Below the pieces are notes generated by a model, which worked only from the letters and a program-made list of their open reading frames with translations, was not told the DNA's origin and ran no database searches. A stretch of DNA of 64,000 bases from Gammaproteobacteria bacterium (GTDB lineage: Bacteria; Pseudomonadota; Gammaproteobacteria; Arenicellales; Poriferihabitantaceae), in the NCBI GenBank assembly GCA_009842505.1, contig VYFG01000147.1:1-64000 (forward strand), in the 5' to 3' direction. Positions 60,384 through 64,000 of this stretch are shown piece after piece (position 1 is the stretch's first letter; every line of letters begins with the position of its first letter). Position numbers and translations under genes: made by a program.

Positions 60384-61451
60384 TCAGGCTTCTATCTTGG
60401 CATCCGCGGCGGGTTCACCGGCCATACCCGCAGTGGGGGAAGCGCCGTTTCCGCCGGATTTCAGCAGGCCCTTGCGCTCCCGGATGGCCTTCTCGATTTC
60501 ATCCGATATGCCCGGATTTTCCTTCAGAAACTCCCGTACGTTGTCCCGCCCCTGGCCGATACGCTCGCCATTGTAGCTGTACCAGGCGCCGGACTTCTCC
60601 ACGATGTCCGTTTCCACGCCCAGATCGATCAGTTCCCCCTGCTTCGAAATGCCCTCATTGTAGAGAATGTCGAATTCCGTCTGCCGGAACGGCGGAGCCA
60701 CCTTGTTCTTGATGACCTTCACCCGGGTCTGGTTGCCCAGAACCTCGTCGCCCTTCTTGATGGCTCCGATTCTCCGTATGTCCAGGCGGACCGAGGAATA
60801 GAATTTGAGGGCGTTGCCTCCGGTGGTGGTTTCCGGATTGCCGAACATGACACCGATCTTCATCCGGATCTGGTTGATGAAGATCACCATGGTATTGGAC
60901 TTCTTGATGTTCGCCGTGAGCTTGCGCAGGGCCTGGGACATCAGTCGCGCCTGCAATCCCACATGGGAATCCCCCATCTCGCCTTCGATTTCGGCCTTGG
61001 GCGTCAGCGCAGCCACGGAATCGACAACGATGACGTCCACCGCGGCGGATCGAACCAGCATGTCGGCGATTTCCAGGGCCTGTTCTCCGGTATCCGGCTG
61101 GGACACCAGCAGTTCGTCGATGTTGACTCCCAGCCTCTCCGCATAGGCGGGGTCCAGGGCGTGCTCGGCATCGATGAACGCGGCGGTCCCCCCCAGCATC
61201 TGGGCCTGGGCCACCACCGAGAGCGTCAGCGTCGTCTTGCCGGAGGATTCGGGCCCGTAGACCTCAATGACCCTCCCCCTTGGCAATCCCCCTATTCCGA
61301 GAGCGATGTCCAGCCCCAGTGAGCCGGTCGAATAGCACTGGATATCCTGGGCGACCGTGGAATCCCCGAGACGCATCACGGAACCCTTGCCGAACTGGCG
61401 GTCAATCTGACCCAGCGCTGCATCCAGCGCCTTACGCTTGTTTTCATCCAT
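60384..61451 (-). CDS. recA: recombinase RecA
   Basis: RecA forms filaments on single-stranded DNA for strand exchange and triggers LexA self-cleavage. The 355-residue protein from the ATG at 61451 (GGGAAAG upstream) has Walker A GPESSGKT at residues 66-73, Walker [13 protein letters not shown], loop L2 [20 protein letters not shown] and an acidic C-terminus after a short Gly/Ala-rich stretch. The longer frame to 61508 crosses the promoter. A palindrome that may be the SOS operator lies at 61514-61535. Confidence 0.98.
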   Translation of the reverse strand: MDENKRKALDAALGQIDRQFGKGSVMRLGDSTVAQDIQCYSTGSLGLDIALGIGGLPRGRVIEVYGPESSGKTTLTLSVVAQAQMLGGTAAFIDAEHALDPAYAERLGVNIDELLVSQPDTGEQALEIADMLVRSAAVDVIVVDSVAALTPKAEIEGEMGDSHVGLQARLMSQALRKLTANIKKSNTMVIFINQIRMKIGVMFGNPETTTGGNALKFYSSVRLDIRRIGAIKKGDEVLGNQTRVKVIKNKVAPPFRQTEFDILYNEGISKQGELIDLGVETDIVEKSGAWYSYNGERIGQGRDNVREFLKENPGISDEIEKAIRERKGLLKSGGNGASPTAGMAGEPAADAKIEA

Positions 61452-61513
61452 CAATGATCTTTCCCGTGTGGAGTAAATCGGATTTGACGAAGGCACTGCA
61501 TGGTGCAACGCCC

Positions 61514-61535
61514 ATGTTCTCTAAATTGAGAACAT
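61514..61535. promoter_or_regulatory. inverted repeat in the recA promoter region
   Basis: Perfect 8-base arms ATGTTCTC and GAGAACAT are separated by TAAATT, 63-84 bases before the recA ATG. This is a strong candidate for the LexA operator, but it does not match the usual gammaproteobacterial CTGT-N8-ACAG. Confidence 0.6.
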
Positions 61536-61610
61536 AACAGATTTCCGCCCGGCAATGCAAGCCTGCGGGACCGGTTTCGGGCCGGGCACCGCCGAAGGGA
61601 ATGAATCCGG

Positions 61611-62102
61611 TCACAGATCCCGGGGTCTCACCAGGTGCCGAAGCTGTGGCGGACCGGTTTCCGGCCACTCCACGACCGCCACTGCGGCTGTGGGCATGAG
61701 CTTGCCGTCCGCGGGCACCTGTAGATCCGGACAGTACTCCAGCAGCGTCGTCTCCATGCCGGGGTTGTGCCCCACCACCATCAGCGTGCCATCGCCGGGC
61801 AGATAGCCTTCCACGATCCCGGTGATCTCCTCTTCGCTGGCATGGTACAACTCTCCCAGATAATGCAGGTCAGCCATGGAAAGTCCGAGTTCCGTACCAA
61901 CCAGTTCCAGCGTCTGCCTGGTTCGCAGGGCACTGGAACAACAGACCACGTCCGGGGTCAGCGCATTGAGATGGAGCCATCGGCCCACCCGTGGAGCGTC
62001 CCGTCGGCCGCGGTTGTTGAGCGGGCGATCAAAATCCGTCGCCGCGCCACTATACCAGTCGGATTTGGCGTGCCGTAACAGAACCAGTCGTCGTGTCGCC
62101 AT
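61611..62102 (-). CDS. sixA: phosphohistidine phosphatase SixA
   Basis: SixA removes phosphate from histidine in phosphorelay or phosphotransferase proteins. The 163-residue histidine-phosphatase fold has LVLLRHAKSDWYSG with the catalytic His11, the arginine segment SSALRTRQTLELVG and the second histidine in LMVVGHNPGMETTL. It lies upstream of recA on the same strand and divergent from the methyltransferase. No phosphorelay partner is nearby. Confidence 0.92.
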   Translation of the reverse strand: MATRRLVLLRHAKSDWYSGAATDFDRPLNNRGRRDAPRVGRWLHLNALTPDVVCCSSALRTRQTLELVGTELGLSMADLHYLGELYHASEEEITGIVEGYLPGDGTLMVVGHNPGMETTLLEYCPDLQVPADGKLMPTAAVAVVEWPETGPPQLRHLVRPRDL

Positions 62103-62158
62103 GCAATCGCACCGTCAGTACAATACGCGCTCGATTTTAACCGGTTAGCAGAATCCAG

Positions 62159-62983
62159 ATGGGGAAAAAAGATCTCACTCCACGAAAGGGAACCATCGCC
62201 TACACCGCGGACAGGTATGCCTGTTACGAGGAAGCGGTCCAGTGTGTCGAATCGGAGATCGATTTTGTCGACGACACCTACAACGCCATTCGGGGAAGGC
62301 GGGCCAGGTTCCTCCGCGAAGATTTCTGCGGCACGGGAAACACCAGCTGCGAGTGGGTTCGCCGCAGAAAAACCAATATCGCCACCGGTCTTGATCTGGA
62401 CCAGAGTGTTCTCGACTGGGGTCTGAAGAACAAGGTGGGGAGTCTGAGCGCCGAGCAGCGCAGCCGGATCGTCCTGCTCAGGCAGGACGTCATGGAGGCG
62501 GACTGCGAACCCGCTGACGTGATTCTTGCCATGAATTTCAGCTATCAGCTGTTCAAGACCCGCGACCGGCTACGCGAGTATTTCCGCAAGGCGCGCGAGG
62601 GACTCAGGGACGACGGCATACTGTTCATTGATTCCTACGGCGGCCATGATTCCTACAAGGAGGTCAAGGAAAAAACCAAACACAAAAATTTCACCTACTA
62701 CTGGCATCAGAAGAAGTTCAACCCCATCACGGGGGACATGCTGTGCCATATCCATTTCCGCTTCAGGGACAGGTCCTGGCTGAGGAATGCCTTCACCTAT
62801 GACTGGCGCATGTGGACCCTGCCGGAACTGCAGGAAGTCCTGTCCGAAGCCGGCTTCAGCAGCGTGCAGGTATACTGGGAAGGCACGGATGAGGAAACCG
62901 GTGAGGGAAACGGTGAATATTTCCCCACCAGCCGGGGGGAGGACGACCCGAGCTGGATCGTCTATGTCGTCAGCGAGAAATGA
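62159..62983 (+). CDS. class I SAM-dependent methyltransferase
   Basis: The 274-residue protein has a methyltransferase fold with motif I LREDFCGTGNTSCEW (about residues 52-66), an acidic loop GLDLDQSVLDWG and a post-motif segment ADVILAMNFSYQLF. The C-terminal part has FTYDWRMWTLPELQEVLSEA and a Tyr/Trp-rich beta region. The family appears in many proteobacteria but its substrate is unknown to me. It is a single gene divergent from sixA. Confidence 0.82.
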   Translation: MGKKDLTPRKGTIAYTADRYACYEEAVQCVESEIDFVDDTYNAIRGRRARFLREDFCGTGNTSCEWVRRRKTNIATGLDLDQSVLDWGLKNKVGSLSAEQRSRIVLLRQDVMEADCEPADVILAMNFSYQLFKTRDRLREYFRKAREGLRDDGILFIDSYGGHDSYKEVKEKTKHKNFTYYWHQKKFNPITGDMLCHIHFRFRDRSWLRNAFTYDWRMWTLPELQEVLSEAGFSSVQVYWEGTDEETGEGNGEYFPTSRGEDDPSWIVYVVSEK

Positions 62984-63028
62984 CCGGCCTGCTTCTCCGA
63001 CAGCGAAAGCCCATCCCGGAATTCCGCA

Positions 63029-63529
63029 TCACAGGCTGATACGGTACAGGGGGAGGCTTCGCCCGGGAATTTCCGGCACGGGCCGCCCACCGACCGGCTC
63101 TGCCCCCATGGTGTCATAGAAACCGGCCGCGAACGGATCGGACTCAAGCGTGATTTCCCGCGCTCCCTCCTCCCGCGCAATCCGGATGGCCAGTCGCAGC
63201 AACGCACTTCCGACGCCCCTTCCCATCCAGTCAGGGTGCACGAACAGGGCATCCAGTTCCGGCTCTTCCCGGGCCTGCCAGTTCAGCAGATGGAACCCTG
63301 CAACGACCCGGTTCCGGTCCGCCAGCAGCTGACCCCGGATCCCGGGCGCCCGAAGGTCCGATTCAGACCATCGAAGCTCGGCACGGACCTTCGCCATGAA
63401 CGCCTGGTCATAGCCCCAGACCTTCTTCGAGCGGAACGCCAAGTCCGACAACGCACGGGCATCCGAGGCACACACATCGCGCAGGCAGAGCACTTCGCCT
63501 GCCGGAAGTGCGATCTCAGTTGCCGTCAC
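63029..63529 (-). CDS. GNAT family N-acetyltransferase
   Basis: From the GTG at 63529 the protein is 166 residues with the acetyl-CoA motif DALFVHPDWMGRGVGSALLR and ITLESDPFAAGFYDTMGAEP. These are typical of GNAT enzymes acting on small molecules or protein N-termini. The longer frame upstream runs through the cupin gene and is not family-like. The GTG lies inside the 3' end of the cupin gene (14-base overlap), suggesting coupled translation. The substrate is unknown. Confidence 0.82.
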   Translation of the reverse strand: MTATEIALPAGEVLCLRDVCASDARALSDLAFRSKKVWGYDQAFMAKVRAELRWSESDLRAPGIRGQLLADRNRVVAGFHLLNWQAREEPELDALFVHPDWMGRGVGSALLRLAIRIAREEGAREITLESDPFAAGFYDTMGAEPVGGRPVPEIPGRSLPLYRISL

Positions 63530-63887
63530 CACCCGGATGCGGCGTGTACACAACCAGAAGCAGGGCGCCGTCACGGCTCGCGGCGCTATGCATCGCGCCC
63601 GGCGCCCGCACGACAAAATCTCCGGCCCGGTAGGAATGTTCTCCGTCGTTGAATTCCCCTTCCAGCACGTATACCTGCTCCAGCAGCGTGTGGGCATGCG
63701 GCCCGACACATGCCCCCGGCACCATCTTCATGAGCTGTGTACGCATACCCGTACCGGGATCGTGCAGCAGTTCCTTGTAGGGGAAGCCGTCGCCGTGGTC
63801 GGTCCAGTCGATACCCTCGGAAACCACCCCCACCGAGTCCGCCGCGGGCACTGGCGCGGCGGCGCCCGTCAACACGGTGCCTCCCAT
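63516..63887 (-). CDS. cupin domain protein (ChrR-like)
   Basis: The 123-residue protein is a single cupin barrel with the metal-binding motif HAHTLLEQVYVLEGEF and the second motif APGAMHS. It resembles the cupin part of ChrR-like anti-sigma factors and other small stress cupins, but the zinc-binding N-terminal domain of ChrR is missing. It overlaps the GNAT gene downstream, so the two probably act together or are at least co-expressed. Function unknown. Confidence 0.8.
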   Translation of the reverse strand: MGGTVLTGAAAPVPAADSVGVVSEGIDWTDHGDGFPYKELLHDPGTGMRTQLMKMVPGACVGPHAHTLLEQVYVLEGEFNDGEHSYRAGDFVVRAPGAMHSAASRDGALLLVVYTPHPGGDGN

Positions 63888-63896
63888 TTCCGCGCC

Positions 63897-64000
63897 CTAG
63901 GCCCGGGGCCGTTCCGAGGCCGGATCCCAGACCGGTGTATCCAGCACGGTGATGCGCCGTATCTCGCCGAGCAGCTGGACCTGCATGCCGGTTCCAGGTT
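63897..64000 (-). CDS. C-terminal end of an unidentified protein (cut by the window)
   Basis: One minus-strand frame is open from the window edge to a TAG at 63897 and would end with MQVQLLGEIRRITVLDTPVW and a short Arg/Pro tail. It lies nine bases upstream of the cupin ATG on the same strand, which supports its being a gene. The fragment is too short to identify. Confidence 0.4.
   Translation of the reverse strand, partial: PGTGMQVQLLGEIRRITVLDTPVWDPASERPRA

Overview
The window is about 60% GC chromosomal DNA that reads as a free-living-type gammaproteobacterium. Diagnostic gene orders are guaB-guaA, rnr-rlmB, hflK-hflC-yjeT-purA, glnA-ntrB-ntrC, rpoE-rseA-rseB, yggS-proC-yggT and recA-recX-alaS-lysC-csrA-tRNA-Ser-tRNA-Arg. 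Several details (long-form HisG behind pntAB, no hisZ between hflC and purA, a non-canonical palindrome at recA, a CsrA with a C-terminal tail) suggest a lineage away from the Enterobacteria and Pseudomonas, perhaps Chromatiales-like. The lineage is inferred; no rRNA is present. No prophage, CRISPR array, complete insertion sequence or toxin-antitoxin module was seen. Coding density is very high.

Layout. 0.1-3.2 kb: guaBA (GMP synthesis). 3.4-4.4 kb: ArsR-type regulator fused to a methyltransferase. 4.6-6.7 kb: tail-specific protease Prc. 6.9-9.4 kb: avtA and a 2-phosphoglycerate kinase-like protein with tandem ATP-cones. 9.4-10.9 kb: ppx. 11.1-13.4 kb: envelope-stress operon rpoE-rseA-rseB. 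13.5-17.0 kb: recJ and hom. 17.1-19.7 kb: Mth938-type protein, pdxJ and a membrane-anchored MsrAB. 19.9-24.0 kb: ppk2, rlmB, rnr. 24.2-28.1 kb: pntA-pntB-hisG, closed by a strong bidirectional terminator. 28.3-30.5 kb: LysM lipoprotein and gabD. 30.6-34.4 kb: hflK-hflC-yjeT-purA.

34.5-38.7 kb holds the nitrogen-control block glnA-ntrB-ntrC. glnA has a recognisable sigma-54 promoter and an NtrC site, and a relic of an IS200/IS605 tnpB end is fused in frame to the 5' side of ntrB. A PII gene lies at 54.3 kb. 38.9-43.0 kb: DUF938 methyltransferase and a very large AsmA-family protein. 43.1-46.7 kb: ttcA, class V aminotransferase, coiled-coil membrane protein, argC. 46.7-49.6 kb: a translationally coupled membrane protein/GTPase pair (DUF2868/DUF3482). 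49.7-54.2 kb: yggS-proC-yggT, an AmpG-like MFS transporter and pyrE. 54.3-61.5 kb: PII, two tRNAs, csrA, lysC, alaS, recX, recA. 61.6-64.0 kb: sixA, a methyltransferase, GNAT, cupin and a gene cut by the window edge.

Most of the content is housekeeping: purine, amino-acid and nitrogen metabolism, DNA repair, envelope stress and RNA processing. I did not find a convincing new multi-gene system. The most interesting items are regulatory or architectural: shared palindromes around the ArsR-methyltransferase gene, the non-canonical palindrome at recA, the tnpB relic at ntrB, tandem ATP-cones on the 2-phosphoglycerate kinase, the CsrA tail and the DUF2868/DUF3482 pair.
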